Source: Chryseobacterium sp. ON_d1 (lineage in GTDB: Bacteria; Bacteroidota; Bacteroidia; Flavobacteriales; Weeksellaceae). Taken from it: a DNA stretch of 64,000 nt. Below, one piece after another: positions 1 through 10,126 of this stretch. The notes under the pieces were generated by a model. That model was not told the origin of the DNA and did not search any database. It saw only the letters and a list, made by a program, of their open reading frames with translations. The position numbers and the translations under genes are program-made. How positions within the stretch are numbered: position 1 is the first letter of the stretch; each line of letters begins with the position of its first letter. The stretch lies in contig NZ_BJTC01000008.1 of NCBI RefSeq assembly GCF_006829085.1, forward strand, positions 1 through 64,000, given 5' to 3'.

Positions 1-162
1 TATAATAGTAATCATCCACATAAATCTTTGAATGGACTTAGCCCTTGGTTATATGCTAAGAATATTTAATCTATTAGAAGATATTTTATATTTATCAACA
101 GTTTGAAAAAGGGGAAGTCTTCAGTGGGACTGTTGAACTCCAGCGCTCCCACTCTCAAACTC

Positions 163-211
163 TCAAACGCTCCCACACTAAAAACCCTCAAGCCCTCTCA
201 CTCTCAAACCC
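163..211 (+). repeat. Left arm of 49-bp inverted repeat
   Basis: This CTC(A)CAAAC-rich stretch reappears as its reverse complement at 1451-1498 with one indel and two mismatches. It also has an internal period of about 10 bp. The two arms enclose the TfoX-N, DUF2975 and HTH genes. Confidence 0.85.
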
Positions 212-217
212 GAAAAC

Positions 218-559
218 TCACTTCTTAGACGCCTTTGCCACCGGATTATAATCAAGACAGATTCTGACCCAATATTCAAAATCATCAGGCTTTTGGAAAC
301 CTGAAGGTTCTACGTAACAATATCCTCTGAGCTGCTTTCCTTTCATAATCATCGGCAGAAAACCCTTTTTCTCTGCAACCTCATCTTCCAGTCCCGGATC
401 ATAGCGGCACATCAGATTATCATGACTGATATTGATACACATCTTCCCGTTCACCAGAAAAGACAGTCCGCTGAACATTTTCTTTTCTTCAACCTGTATA
501 TTTTCTACCTTGGAGAGCCGTTCGCGTACCCGGTCGGCAAGTTCAGTACTGTAAGCCAT
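218..559 (-). CDS. TfoX/Sxy N-terminal domain protein
   Basis: The 113-residue protein consists of a single TfoX-N domain. It has the family's KKMFSGLSFLVNGKM-type segment (residues about 26-40) followed by an R-Y-D-P-like strand. In gamma-proteobacteria the domain occurs in the competence regulator TfoX/Sxy; stand-alone copies in Bacteroidota have no established role. No DNA-binding C-terminal domain is present. The ATG at 559 is kept because the family alignment begins there. The gene stands alone, leftward, just inside the left arm of the inverted repeat and divergent from the DUF2975 gene. Family assignment is good; function is unknown. Confidence 0.8.
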   Translation of the reverse strand: MAYSTELADRVRERLSKVENIQVEEKKMFSGLSFLVNGKMCINISHDNLMCRYDPGLEDEVAEKKGFLPMIMKGKQLRGYCYVEPSGFQKPDDFEYWVRICLDYNPVAKASKK

Positions 560-672
560 GATTTTAATTTTTGTTATTTAAAATTAATAAAAAACAGTGA
601 TGATCACGTTATTTCTTCCGTTTTAGTCATTGATTTTAATTTGAAAATATAAAATTTTATTTAAATTAATTA

Positions 673-701
673 TTGTTTTACGATAATTAATTATACATTT
701 G
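673..701 (+). promoter_or_regulatory. Bacteroidota promoter for DUF2975/HTH pair
   Basis: The -7 box TACATTTG lies at 694-701, with a TTG element at 673-675 and an 18-nt spacer. The ATG at 725 follows after a short AT-rich leader. Confidence 0.6.
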
Positions 702-724
702 CAATATCAATTACTATTCATATC

Positions 725-1240
725 ATGAACCAGACCAAAATTATTGCAAGGATTTTATTTTATATCTGCTCTGTATTATCAGCGGGATATCTAATCGTTG
801 TGCTCTACTCTCTGATCTGCCTTATGACAGATTTTTCTGTTACGCCTTATGGAGAAGGGAAATACCTTCATATCAATTATCCGTTGACAGAAAAACCTTT
901 CCTGAATATTGACAACAGCTATCCGTATATCATCTTTTCATTTCTGTCTGTGCTTATCACATATGGAATCTTTTTCTGGTTGGCCGCCAGGGTTTTCAGA
1001 GTATTTTTTCAGCAGAAGCTTTTTACCCAGGATAATATACGGCAGCTGACGAGATTTTACCTGTATAATATTTTCATCCCGCTTCCGCTGGTGATTATCG
1101 CGAGTTTCTTTGTGGAAGTAGAAAGTATCATCTGGGGATTGGTGTTTATTCACTTTATGCTTGGAATTTTCTGTCTGTTTCTTGCCAATATCTTTAAGCA
1201 AGGGCTACATTTGCAAAACGAACAAGACCTATTTATTTAA
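725..1240 (+). CDS. DUF2975 family membrane protein
   Basis: The 171-residue protein has four predicted membrane segments (about 8-30, 60-85, 108-130 and 138-160), the usual plan of DUF2975 proteins. Members of this family are commonly paired with a very small XRE-type regulator, and here an HTH gene begins 1 nt after the stop. Function is unknown. The pair is thought to act as a membrane protein/transcription regulator unit, possibly sensing membrane or growth state (inference). A canonical promoter lies about 25 nt upstream. Confidence 0.8.
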   Translation: MNQTKIIARILFYICSVLSAGYLIVVLYSLICLMTDFSVTPYGEGKYLHINYPLTEKPFLNIDNSYPYIIFSFLSVLITYGIFFWLAARVFRVFFQQKLFTQDNIRQLTRFYLYNIFIPLPLVIIASFFVEVESIIWGLVFIHFMLGIFCLFLANIFKQGLHLQNEQDLFI

Positions 1241-1241
1241 C

Positions 1242-1445
1242 ATGCCAATTATAGTCAACTTAGATGTGATGCTTGCCAAACGAAAAATGCAGAGTAAAGA
1301 ATTGGCAGAAAAACTGGGTATCACCCCCGTGAACCTTTCTATCCTTAAAACCGGTAAAGCCAAAGGCGTCCGCTTCGATACCCTTGAAGCGATCTGTAAA
1401 ATCCTTGAATGCCAGCCGGGAGATATTCTTGAATTTAAAGAATAG
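1242..1445 (+). CDS. Small XRE-type HTH regulator (YozG-like)
   Basis: The 67-residue protein is little more than one helix-turn-helix: LAEKLGITPVNLSILKTGKA (about 21-40) followed by the typical FDTLEAICKILECQPGDIL segment. The ATG at 1242 is chosen because it begins 1 nt after the stop of the DUF2975 gene, giving tight coupling, and it matches the usual family length of about 65-70. A longer frame opening at 1161 would overlap the upstream gene and adds unrelated residues. It probably regulates its own operon or membrane partner. Confidence 0.88.
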   Translation: MPIIVNLDVMLAKRKMQSKELAEKLGITPVNLSILKTGKAKGVRFDTLEAICKILECQPGDILEFKE

Positions 1446-1450
1446 TTGTT

Positions 1451-1498
1451 GGGTTTGAGTGTGAGAGGGGTTGAGGGTTTTAGTGTGGGAGCGTTTGA
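1451..1498 (-). repeat. Right arm of 49-bp inverted repeat
   Basis: This is the reverse complement of 163-211, differing at two positions and one indel. It begins a few bases after the HTH stop codon. Confidence 0.85.
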
Positions 1499-1504
1499 AT
1501 ATGG

Positions 1505-1615
1505 CAGGTGAAACTTCCAGCAACCAACTTTTAACTTGCAGCATCCAGCAACCAGCAACATCTAAACTCCATCTTCCAGTACCCAGTCACTAACTTCTAA
1601 CTTCTCAATAAGCTG
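1505..1615. repeat. Degenerate CCAGCAAC/TAACTTC tract
   Basis: This non-coding run is built of short imperfect units (CCAGCAACCA, TTAACTTGCAG, CTTCCAGTACCC, CTAACTTCTAAC). It resembles the dispersed intergenic low-complexity repeats found in Chryseobacterium-type genomes and lies between the HTH gene and the ABC operon. Confidence 0.5.
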
Positions 1616-1656
1616 CCGAAAGGCCGCCTGTCCTTCTATTCCCCAAACACAACATT

Positions 1657-2529
1657 ATGAATACATTAACCATCAACAATCTTAGCCTCACGTACAAAAA
1701 CGGTTTCCAGGCTATTAAAAACATTTCACTTGACATTCAAAATGGAATGATCGGGCTGCTTGGTCCGAACGGAGCCGGAAAATCCTCTTTGATGAAAACC
1801 ATTGTCGGGCTTCAGAAACCCACATCGGGAACTCTGCTTTTCAATGAAACAGACATCGTTAAAAATCCCGATTATATCAAACAGAATCTGGGATTTCTCC
1901 CCCAGGATTTCGGGGTGTATCCCAAAGTTTCTGCCTATGATCTGCTGGAACATATAGCTGTATTGAAAGGTATTAGCGATAAACATCAGCGAAAAAACCA
2001 GATTCTGAGTCTGCTTGAAAAAGTCAATCTTTCTGATTTTGCCAAAAAAGAGGTCCATACCTTTTCAGGTGGAATGAAGCAGCGTTTCGGTGTGGCACAG
2101 GCTCTGTTAGGTGATCCTAAGATTATCATTGTAGATGAACCTACTGCAGGACTGGATCCCGAAGAACGCAACCGTTTCAATACATTGCTGAATGATATCA
2201 GCCAGGAGGTGATTGTCATTCTGTCTACCCATCTCGTGGAAGACGTCAGAAACCTATGCTCAGAAATGGCGGTAATGAACCATGGCCAGATTCTCAGAAA
2301 AGGAAATCCGGGAACATTGATCGCTGAACTGGAAAACAAAATCTGGTCAAAGCCTATTCACAAAAACGAACTGGAAAGCTATCATTCCAGCTATGAAATC
2401 ATCAGCAGACAGCTTTTGGAAAGAGAACTTCATATCACTGTATTTTCTGAAGAACCTCCGAAAAACTTCAGCCCGGTAACCCCTTTGCTGGAACACGTTT
2501 ATTTCCATACCCTCACTCAAAAACCTTAA
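1657..2529 (+). CDS. ABC transporter ATP-binding protein
   Basis: The 290-residue ATPase has Walker A GPNGAGKS at residues 36-43, a Q-loop around GFLPQDFG, the signature FSGGMKQR, Walker B IIIVDEPTAGLD, and the H-loop in LSTHLVEDV. About 70 C-terminal residues follow the nucleotide-binding domain, as in ABC-2/bacitracin-type exporters. The next gene, 2 nt downstream, supplies membrane segments and an M1 peptidase-like domain, so the two proteins should form one complex at the inner membrane. The substrate is unknown. Confidence 0.93.
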   Translation: MNTLTINNLSLTYKNGFQAIKNISLDIQNGMIGLLGPNGAGKSSLMKTIVGLQKPTSGTLLFNETDIVKNPDYIKQNLGFLPQDFGVYPKVSAYDLLEHIAVLKGISDKHQRKNQILSLLEKVNLSDFAKKEVHTFSGGMKQRFGVAQALLGDPKIIIVDEPTAGLDPEERNRFNTLLNDISQEVIVILSTHLVEDVRNLCSEMAVMNHGQILRKGNPGTLIAELENKIWSKPIHKNELESYHSSYEIISRQLLERELHITVFSEEPPKNFSPVTPLLEHVYFHTLTQKP

Positions 2530-2531
2530 TC

Positions 2532-5500
2532 ATGAACACTATATTTTTATTCGAAGCCGGACGCTCTTCCAAGCACTGGCTCACCTATCTTGTGGCTTTA
2601 CTTTTAATAAGCCTGGGGATTTTTTGTGGCAGTCAGTTCAACCTTTCAGCAGGAGAAGGAATTTATCTGAACTCACCTTACACCATCGGATTTATGACCG
2701 GAATGCTGAGTCTTGCCGTTATTTTTTTTGCTACTGTTTATGCCTTACAGCTGTTATTCAAAGACCAGGATTCCAAGTTTGACAGTATTCTGTTTTCTTT
2801 TCCTTTTTCAAAATTTACTTATCTGAAAGGGAAATTCTTCACTTATTTTCTTCAGACCTTACTGAGTTTCACTTTCTTAATGACAGGTTTTCTCCTGGGC
2901 CAGCTGATGCGTACAGGAAGTGAAATGCAGGATCATTTTAATATTTTATATTACTTCTACCCGTTATTGATTTTCGGGCTGATCAACAGTTTCTTTGTCT
3001 GCAGCTTTCTGTTCCTTATTTCATTTACGGTAAAGAAAAAGCTATTGGTTGTAGTTGGAGGACTGCTTCTGTATGTGTTATATATGATCATTTTACTGTT
3101 TTCCAATTCTCCGTTTATGGCGGGAAGTCTGCCTCAGTCATTGGAAACACAACAGTTTTCAGCTTTGATCGATCCGTTTGGACTATCCGCTTATTTCATG
3201 CAGGCCCGTGACCTGACAGCCAGTCAGAAAAATGTTCAGATGGTCCCTTTTACAGGTTATCTTCTGTTCAACAGGATCTTATTTTTCCTGCTCTCATTTG
3301 GTTTTTTATTTCTGTCTCTTACCTTATTTTCTTTCTCCAATGCATCAGGAGGGAAAGTAAAAACACGGGGAACCTTTCAGTCATTCTCTGAAATGCATAC
3401 ATCGGAATATTCTACTGTTACACCAAACTTTAACTGGCGGAGCTCATTAAGGTCTGTATTCTCTTTCGTAAAAACAGATCTTACCTATCTTTTCAAAAGC
3501 ATAGCTGTTCCTGCTGTTTCCATTCTGCTATTATTCTTTGTCGGAATGGAAATGTATGCTGAAATTGAAAAGGGAATCCGTCTTCCACAGAAGTATGCAG
3601 GCTCCGGATTGATGGCATCAGCCATTTCAGAAAATTTTCATCTGCTTGGGCTTCTGATTTCTGTTTATTTTCTCAATGATATGTTCTGGAGAAGTCCATC
3701 TTCCGGATTCTATCTGATTGAAAACAGTACTTTCTTTTCAAAAAACAGGTTAACAGGGCATTTTATTTCGATCAGCCTGTTGCTGTTCTTCTTTACCGTA
3801 ATTTTAATCGTTCAGGGAATTGTTTTCCAGGCGGCTTATCTGTATTTTCATATCGACTGGAATGCCTATCTCGGCGTTGTCCTTTTCAATACTTTCCCTT
3901 TGATCTTATTTTCCGGATTGATCCTGCTGATTAATGACAGGATCCCCAATAAATTTATGGCATTAGGAATCTCCATTCTTGCTGTTTTCGTATTGTCGGG
4001 CCCTGTTTCCGGGAAAGTCATCTCCTACCCTCTTTTCAGGATATTTTCAGATTTCAAAGGGACTTACAGTGATTTTAACGGGTATGGAATTTATAAAAAA
4101 GCTTTTGCACAAAGGCTTTTGTTCGGAACAGGAATTATCGGCGTCTTATGGTTTTTCAACAGGAGCATAAAGAGTAAAAAAGTACGTGTACCTGTTTTTG
4201 TTTTCACTATCTTCCTGCTGATTTCAGGGATCATTGCCGGAATATTCTTTATGAAAGGGTATGCTCCTAAAGATGAACAGCAGATTATCTTAAGCTCTGT
4301 AGAATATGAAAAGAACTACCGGAAATATGAAAATCTCCCACAACCTGATATCACTGATATTGCCACAGAAATAAAACTGTATCCTTCAGAAAATGCTTAT
4401 CAGATTGTTGGAAAATATACGCTTAAAAATCAAACCCAACAGCCTATCAATAAGATTCTGATCAATTTTAATGATGATTTACAACTTGAATCTGCTGTAA
4501 TGACATCAGGAAATGAAAGAACAGAGATTCATAAAAATATTACGGAAGTTTCATTAAAACAGCCTTTGCTCCCGGGTAAAACAGCTTCTCTTGATTTTGT
4601 ACAGTCATATCAATGGTTTGCTGTCAATGGTCACCAGTCTTTCAATGCTGTTATCGAAAACGGATCTTTCATGAGGATCAGCAGGTATTATCCTACTGTC
4701 GGGTACCAAAAGGACTATCAACTTCAGGATGAAAAACAACGCAGCCTATTCAATCTTGGGAAACTCACCGGACTGAAGGAGCCGGAAGCTCCTGAGGTTA
4801 TAAAAAGAGATTTTATCAACCTCAACATGATTGTTTCAACTGAAAGAAATCAAACAGCTATAGGCACCGGAGATCTGATCAGGAAATGGGTAAAATCCGG
4901 GCGCAATTATTTCGAATATAAAGCAGATCAGATTCCTTTCAGATTTGCCGTTTCTTCTGCAGAATATAAAGTAAAAAGTGTAAACTATAAAGGTATAATG
5001 GTTAATATCTTTTATCATCAAAAACATTCTGAAAACGTCCGCCACCTTCTTGAAAATGCTAAGCTGACCTTAGATTACTGTCAGCAGAATTTTGAGCGTT
5101 ATCCTTTTAAAACCATCAGTTTTGCAGAGATTTCTTCTTTTACCAGAGGCTTTGCTGCTACTGCATACCCTTCTGCGGTCTTTATGCCGGAAGATATGGT
5201 TTTTCATGCCAATATTGGGGCGGATAAGAAACAGGATGTCATCAATGAACTGGCGGGACATGAGCTTTCTCACCTCTGGTGGGGCAACAGCCGGATAGAT
5301 CCGGACAACAGAAAAGGTTCTGTAATGCTTACCGAAACCCTTGCTATGTATACGGAAATGATGCTCTATAAAAAAATGCACGGTAAAGAAAAAATGATGG
5401 ACAGGATTAAAGTACACCAGCAGATCTACGACAGCGAAAAAGGATTATCTGAAGATGTTCCTGTTTACAAAGCTACAGGAAATGCTCCTCACATCTCTTA

Positions 5501-5774
5501 TTCTAAAGGTGCGATTGCCATGGTACAGTTGAGCAATCTGATTGGTGAAGACCATGTGAATACAGCTTTAAAAAATTTTCTCAATAACAACCAATATCCA
5601 AAGAAACCCACTTCATTGGACCTCATCCATGAATTTTATAAAGCTGCACCTGATGCCTCTATGAGAAAACAGATTGACAGATTATTCAAAACCACAGACA
5701 ATATCACTTTTACATCCGACCCTAAAGCCACATCAGTAAAAGCTAATCCAAAGGAACCAATTGACGGATTCTAA
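2532..5774 (+). CDS. ABC permease fused to M1 aminopeptidase-like domain
   Basis: The 1080-residue protein has two ABC-2-like membrane blocks, together about 12 segments up to residue about 580. A soluble C-terminal half with M1-metallopeptidase character follows. The zinc motif is H910-E911-L-S-H914, followed by WWGN and then the third ligand candidate E935 in LTETLAMY. The gap from H914 to that glutamate is 20 residues, against 18 in classical M1 enzymes. ABC/M1 fusions are a recurrent Bacteroidota family. The peptidase probably faces the periplasm and may process what the partner ATPase moves (inference). Confidence 0.88.
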   Translation: MNTIFLFEAGRSSKHWLTYLVALLLISLGIFCGSQFNLSAGEGIYLNSPYTIGFMTGMLSLAVIFFATVYALQLLFKDQDSKFDSILFSFPFSKFTYLKGKFFTYFLQTLLSFTFLMTGFLLGQLMRTGSEMQDHFNILYYFYPLLIFGLINSFFVCSFLFLISFTVKKKLLVVVGGLLLYVLYMIILLFSNSPFMAGSLPQSLETQQFSALIDPFGLSAYFMQARDLTASQKNVQMVPFTGYLLFNRILFFLLSFGFLFLSLTLFSFSNASGGKVKTRGTFQSFSEMHTSEYSTVTPNFNWRSSLRSVFSFVKTDLTYLFKSIAVPAVSILLLFFVGMEMYAEIEKGIRLPQKYAGSGLMASAISENFHLLGLLISVYFLNDMFWRSPSSGFYLIENSTFFSKNRLTGHFISISLLLFFFTVILIVQGIVFQAAYLYFHIDWNAYLGVVLFNTFPLILFSGLILLINDRIPNKFMALGISILAVFVLSGPVSGKVISYPLFRIFSDFKGTYSDFNGYGIYKKAFAQRLLFGTGIIGVLWFFNRSIKSKKVRVPVFVFTIFLLISGIIAGIFFMKGYAPKDEQQIILSSVEYEKNYRKYENLPQPDITDIATEIKLYPSENAYQIVGKYTLKNQTQQPINKILINFNDDLQLESAVMTSGNERTEIHKNITEVSLKQPLLPGKTASLDFVQSYQWFAVNGHQSFNAVIENGSFMRISRYYPTVGYQKDYQLQDEKQRSLFNLGKLTGLKEPEAPEVIKRDFINLNMIVSTERNQTAIGTGDLIRKWVKSGRNYFEYKADQIPFRFAVSSAEYKVKSVNYKGIMVNIFYHQKHSENVRHLLENAKLTLDYCQQNFERYPFKTISFAEISSFTRGFAATAYPSAVFMPEDMVFHANIGADKKQDVINELAGHELSHLWWGNSRIDPDNRKGSVMLTETLAMYTEMMLYKKMHGKEKMMDRIKVHQQIYDSEKGLSEDVPVYKATGNAPHISYSKGAIAMVQLSNLIGEDHVNTALKNFLNNNQYPKKPTSLDLIHEFYKAAPDASMRKQIDRLFKTTDNITFTSDPKATSVKANPKEPIDGF

Positions 5775-5839
5775 TTTTTCTGAATTTTTCAGGGATTATA
5801 ACAAAATAGATACGTTGCATTTCGCAATCACATAAAAGC

Positions 5840-5867
5840 AAAAATCCCTCAAAGCTGAGGGATTTTT
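5840..5867. terminator. Bidirectional terminator between ABC/M1 operon and pnp
   Basis: The stem AAAAATCCCTC/GAGGGATTTTT has a 6-nt loop, with A and T runs on the two sides. It lies between two convergent genes. Confidence 0.85.
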
Positions 5868-5887
5868 ATGTTTAAGAATGAATCTTA

Positions 5888-8143
5888 TTATGCTTCATTA
5901 GAAGGAGTCTGGTTTTCCACAGGTTTTTCGCTTTGTGGTCTCTCACCCTGCGGCTTTTGTCCTTCTGGTCTTCTTTGTCCTTCCGGTCTGCCCTGTCCTT
6001 CGTTTCTTGGTTTTCCTTCCGGCTTCGGAGGTCTTGGTAAAAGAACTTTACGGGAAAGTTTCATTTTCTTACGGTCATCATATCCCATGAACTTCACTTC
6101 TACCTCATCACCTTCTGCATATGGAACTTTGTCAAGACGAGCCCATTCAATTTCAGAAATGTGAAGAAGTCCTTCTGTTCCTTTAGCAATGGCTACGAAT
6201 GCACCAAAGTCCATTACTTTTACTACTTTACCTTTGTAAACTTCGCCTACAACCGGTACGAAAGTAATTTCATTGATCTTAGCAATCGCTGCATTGATCT
6301 TTTCTCTGTCTGTTCCGGCAATCTCGATACGTCCGATTTCTCCGATTTCCTCAATTGCAATAACAGTATCTGTATCTTTCTGTAACTGTTGGATAATTTT
6401 TCCACCAGGCCCGATTACAGCACCGATGAAATCTTTCGGAATCTCCATTACCACCATTTTCGGAGCGTGAGGCTTCACGTCTGCTCTTGGCTGGGAAATT
6501 GTTTCCGTGATTTTGTTCAGGATGTGTAATCTTCCGTCTTTAGCCTGCATCAGAGCTTTTTCCATGATATCCATAGAAAGTCCCTGGATTTTGATATCCA
6601 TCTGACAAGCTGTGATACCGTCTGCAGTACCTGTTACTTTGAAGTCCATATCTCCAAGGTGATCCTCATCTCCCAAGATATCAGAAAGTACCGTAAATTT
6701 ACCTGACTTTTTATCAGTGATCAGACCCATTGCAATTCCTGAAACAGGTTTTGTGATCTGAACCCCTGCATCCATCAATGCCAATGTACCTGCACAAACT
6801 GTTGCCATTGAAGAAGAACCGTTAGATTCCAGGATATCGGAAACAATTCTGATTGTGTATGGATTTTCTGCCGGAATTACTGCTGTTAAAGCTCTCTGAG
6901 CTAAGTTTCCGTGTCCTACTTCTCTTCTTGAAGTACCTCTTAAAGGTCTTGCTTCACCTGTTGAGAATGGAGGGAAGTTATAATGCAGGAAGAATCTTTC
7001 GTCGTGCTGCGTGATTACGCTGTCGATCATGTTGGCATCTTTTACAGAACCCAGGGTTACAGCAGTCAAAGACTGAGTTTCCCCTCTTGTAAATACTGCA
7101 GAACCGTGAGCTCCCGGAAGGTAATCAATTTCTGACCAGATCGGACGGATCGTCTGAGGATCACGGCCATCAAGACGGATATTGTCTTCAAGGATCATCT
7201 GACGCATCGCTTCTTTTTCTACATCATGGTAGTATACTTTAACGAAAGGAGTTACTCTTGCCAACTCTTCTTCGTTTTCAGCATACTGAGCTAAAAACTC
7301 TTCAAGAACCGCTTTGAATTTTTCTCCTCTTTCTTCTTTATTGGATGGCGTTTTTGCTACTTCATATACTTTATCATAGCACTCTTTCCATACTTTTTCA
7401 CGAATTTCCTCATCGTGTTCTTCGTGGCTGTATTCTCTCTTAGGGAAAGCTTTTCCTACTTTTTCAGCTAATCTTTCCTGAGCTTCGATCTGTTTTTTGA
7501 TCTCAGCATGAGCGAAGTTGATCGCTTCAAGCATTTCCTGCTCAGAAATCTCCTTCATTTCTCCTTCTACCATTACGATGGAGTCCTTAGTAGCTCCAAC
7601 CATAATGTCAATATCTGATTTTAATAAATTTTCATAGCTTGGGTTAACAGATAATTCTCCGTCAACTCTTACTACTCTTGCTTCAGACATAGGTCCATTG
7701 AAAGGGATATCTGTAATTGCAATAGCTGCAGAAGCTGCCAAACCTGCCAATGCTTCAGGCATTACTTCTTTATCGTAAGAAATCAGTGAAATCATCACCT
7801 GTACTTCCGCGTGGAAATCTTCAGGGAAAAGAGGACGCAATACTCTGTCTACCAATCTCATGGTAAGCACTTCATCATCAGATGGTTTTGCTTCTCTACG
7901 GAAGAAATTTCCGGGAATTCTTCCACCTGCATAAAACTTTTCTCTGTAATCTACCGTTAATGGTAAAAAGTCTACACCAGGATTGGCTTCTTTGTTGGCT
8001 ACAACAGTTGCTAAAAGCATTGTTCCGCCACATTTCACCACTACAGATCCGTCAGCCTGCTTAGCCAGCTTTCCCGTTTCGATAGTGATCTCCCTGCCGT
8101 CTGCAAGGGTAATCGTTTCTGTAAACGCTTGAGGTATACTCAT
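5888..8143 (-). CDS. pnp: Polyribonucleotide nucleotidyltransferase (PNPase)
   Basis: The 751-residue enzyme performs phosphorolytic 3'-5' RNA decay in the cytoplasm, forming nucleoside diphosphates. Domain order is RNase PH 1 (about 10-145), an all-helical linker, RNase PH 2 (about 330-545, with FPPFSTGE and [10 protein letters not shown]), a KH domain with the GxxG loop IGPGGK (about 575-630) and an S1 domain (about 640-705, [13 protein letters not shown]). Beyond S1 is a low-complexity tail of PEGQ/RPEG-type repeats (about 708-751), common in flavobacterial PNPases. Length is otherwise normal. rpsO, its frequent partner in other bacteria, is about 3.4 kb away here. Confidence 0.98.
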   Translation of the reverse strand: MSIPQAFTETITLADGREITIETGKLAKQADGSVVVKCGGTMLLATVVANKEANPGVDFLPLTVDYREKFYAGGRIPGNFFRREAKPSDDEVLTMRLVDRVLRPLFPEDFHAEVQVMISLISYDKEVMPEALAGLAASAAIAITDIPFNGPMSEARVVRVDGELSVNPSYENLLKSDIDIMVGATKDSIVMVEGEMKEISEQEMLEAINFAHAEIKKQIEAQERLAEKVGKAFPKREYSHEEHDEEIREKVWKECYDKVYEVAKTPSNKEERGEKFKAVLEEFLAQYAENEEELARVTPFVKVYYHDVEKEAMRQMILEDNIRLDGRDPQTIRPIWSEIDYLPGAHGSAVFTRGETQSLTAVTLGSVKDANMIDSVITQHDERFFLHYNFPPFSTGEARPLRGTSRREVGHGNLAQRALTAVIPAENPYTIRIVSDILESNGSSSMATVCAGTLALMDAGVQITKPVSGIAMGLITDKKSGKFTVLSDILGDEDHLGDMDFKVTGTADGITACQMDIKIQGLSMDIMEKALMQAKDGRLHILNKITETISQPRADVKPHAPKMVVMEIPKDFIGAVIGPGGKIIQQLQKDTDTVIAIEEIGEIGRIEIAGTDREKINAAIAKINEITFVPVVGEVYKGKVVKVMDFGAFVAIAKGTEGLLHISEIEWARLDKVPYAEGDEVEVKFMGYDDRKKMKLSRKVLLPRPPKPEGKPRNEGQGRPEGQRRPEGQKPQGERPQSEKPVENQTPSNEA

Positions 8144-8208
8144 AAATTTGCTTCTTTATACTCCGTATTGAGTATGATTAATATTTAAACTCTTTAAATT
8201 TTCGTCTG

Positions 8209-8216
8209 CAAAGGTA
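8209..8216 (-). promoter_or_regulatory. Candidate -7 box of pnp
   Basis: On the minus strand the sequence reads TACCTTTG, followed by a leader of about 60 nt to the pnp ATG at 8143. No clear -33 element was seen. Confidence 0.45.
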
Positions 8217-8478
8217 CTATATAATAATGATATATTAAATTTTTCGATTGCATAAATAGGTTCTTAAAATACAAAAAATTGGGTATCAGTGGATGATTTT
8301 TTTTAAATTTTATACCATCCTCGACAGCTTATTCGTAATATATGAAAGTAAAAAAGCGTTTTTATGAAGATAATGTATTGAAAAATCCCGCTGTTTTTGT
8401 ATTATTGTCTCAAAAAATGAAAATAATATTATAATCTGGAAAGAAGTATCTGTTTCTTTCTAAAAAATATTAAAATTA
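8217..8478. other. Non-coding spacer between divergent pnp and sugar transporter
   Basis: This is an AT-rich stretch. No credible ORF, RNA gene or strong hairpin was recognised in it beyond the promoter boxes listed on either side. Confidence 0.5.
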
Positions 8479-8509
8479 TTGCAAACCTATAGGCTGATCC
8501 CTATATTTG
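8479..8509 (+). promoter_or_regulatory. Promoter of FHS sugar transporter
   Basis: TTG lies at 8479-8481 and the -7 box TATATTTG at 8502-8509, with a 20-nt spacer. The TTG inside this -7 box is the first possible start of the long open frame. It therefore cannot be the translation start if this promoter is used. Confidence 0.65.
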
Positions 8510-8575
8510 CCTTACTTCACCAAATACAATGCTGTAGGCAAAAAGTTAAGGACTTTTCCTTATACAGATAAATAC

Positions 8576-10003
8576 ATGTTTATGACTAATAAAGAAGTAC
8601 AATTACAAAGCAGGAATTATACGGTTCCGTTGATTACCATTACCCTGCTGTTTTTTATGTGGGGATTCATCACCTGTATGAATGATATCCTGATCCCCTA
8701 TCTGAAGCAACTTTTCAATCTTACCTTTTTCGAGTCCATGCTGGTACAGTTCTGTTTCTTTGGAGCGTACTTTATCGGATCGCTGATTTATTTTATGATC
8801 TCCATTACCAAAGGAGACCCTATCAATAAATTAGGTTATAAAAAAGGGATCCTGTTCGGGATTTTCCTGGCGGCATTGGGCTGTATCCTCTTTTATCCGG
8901 CGGCCACTTTTTCCTATTATCCGCTGTTTTTGGGGGCTTTATTTATTTTAGGACTGGGCTTCACGGTGCTGCAGATTACTGCCAACGCTTATGTTTCCCT
9001 TCTGGGAAGTGAAGAATCCGCTTCCAGCCGGCTGAATATGACCCAGGCATTCAATGCATTCGGAACAACCATTGCACCGGTGCTTGGAGGCCATCTTATA
9101 TTTGAGTTTTTCTCTTCTCCGGATGGATCTTTCAGTGCGGTAGCCACAAGAATTCCTTATCTCATTTTCGCAGGAATCCTTTTACTGGTTGCCCTGTTGA
9201 TTTCAAGGGTTAAGCTTCCGTCATTCCAGATGGGTGAAGAGGAAGTGGTAAAAGGCTGGGGAGCTCTTGAGTTCAGCCATCTGAAATTCGGGGTATTTGC
9301 AATGTTCTGCTATGTGGGCGGAGAAGTAGCGGTGGGAAGTTTTATCATCAGTTTCCTGGAACAGCCACAGATTATGGGCTTTAATGAAATCATCAGTAAA
9401 AACTATCTTTCCCTCTATTGGGGTGGAGCGATGATCGGACGTTTTCTGGGAGCGATATCTTTAAACCAATCAATAAGCCAAAGCAAAAAAGCTGTTTATA
9501 TGCTGGGGGCAGCAGCTGCAGTCTTCCTTGTGATCTTCAGTATTGTTAACCTTACCTTCTCTCAGATCAGCTTTTTCCTGGTATTCATTGTTCTTAATTT
9601 CATTGCCTTTTTCGTGGGTAAAGCAGCTCCGGCAAGAACACTATCCATCTTTGCTGCGGTGAATGTTGCGTTATTGATTTCTGCTATGGTGAATCATGGT
9701 GAGCTGGCCATGTACAGTATTTTAGGTATCGGAATCTTCAACTCTATTATGTTTTCCAATATTTATACGCTGGCTATTTCAGGACTGGGTAAGTATACCA
9801 GCCAGGGATCATCACTAGTGGTAATGGCTATTTTAGGAGGGGCTATTGTTCCTATATTCCAGGGATACCTTGCAGATCAGTTTGGAGTGCAGCATTCATT
9901 TATTATTCCTGTATTCTGCTATCTGGTCATTCTTATTTTTGGAGCGTACTGCACCAAATATCTTGGTCATGTAGAAGCTGCTGAAGCTAAATCCGGACAT
10001 TAA
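8576..10003 (+). CDS. FHS-family MFS sugar transporter (FucP/GluP-like)
   Basis: The 475-residue permease has 12 predicted membrane helices. The N-terminal half carries FFMWGFITCMNDILIPYLK, a hallmark of the fucose/glucose/galactose:H+ symporter (FHS) group, and a conserved NAYVSLLG segment follows around helix 5. The start is placed at ATG 8576; ATG 8582 is equally possible. The open frame continues upstream to a TTG at 8507, but that lies in the promoter -7 box. The gene is monocistronic, with its own promoter and terminator. The exact sugar cannot be told from sequence. Confidence 0.9.
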   Translation: MFMTNKEVQLQSRNYTVPLITITLLFFMWGFITCMNDILIPYLKQLFNLTFFESMLVQFCFFGAYFIGSLIYFMISITKGDPINKLGYKKGILFGIFLAALGCILFYPAATFSYYPLFLGALFILGLGFTVLQITANAYVSLLGSEESASSRLNMTQAFNAFGTTIAPVLGGHLIFEFFSSPDGSFSAVATRIPYLIFAGILLLVALLISRVKLPSFQMGEEEVVKGWGALEFSHLKFGVFAMFCYVGGEVAVGSFIISFLEQPQIMGFNEIISKNYLSLYWGGAMIGRFLGAISLNQSISQSKKAVYMLGAAAAVFLVIFSIVNLTFSQISFFLVFIVLNFIAFFVGKAAPARTLSIFAAVNVALLISAMVNHGELAMYSILGIGIFNSIMFSNIYTLAISGLGKYTSQGSSLVVMAILGGAIVPIFQGYLADQFGVQHSFIIPVFCYLVILIFGAYCTKYLGHVEAAEAKSGH

Positions 10004-10023
10004 AATCAATTAAAAAAATATAC

Positions 10024-10060
10024 AAAGCGGAATATCTCAAAGTATTCCGCTTTCTTTTTT
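10024..10060 (+). terminator. Terminator of sugar transporter gene
   Basis: An 11-bp perfect stem AAAGCGGAATA/TATTCCGCTTT is followed by a C-interrupted T run. Confidence 0.9.
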
Positions 10061-10126
10061 TCCAGATCCTGAAATGTAACTTTTCATCATAAAAAACAAC
10101 TTATCGTATGTATCAACACAATTATT

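Noticed and set aside
5868..8064. Several plus-strand open frames antisense to pnp
   Set aside because: They are mirror frames of a strongly conserved gene, with repetitive Pro/Ser/Cys composition.
8507..8575. TTG start giving a longer sugar transporter
   Set aside because: The TTG lies within the -7 promoter box TATATTTG, and the extra residues are unlike FHS transporters.
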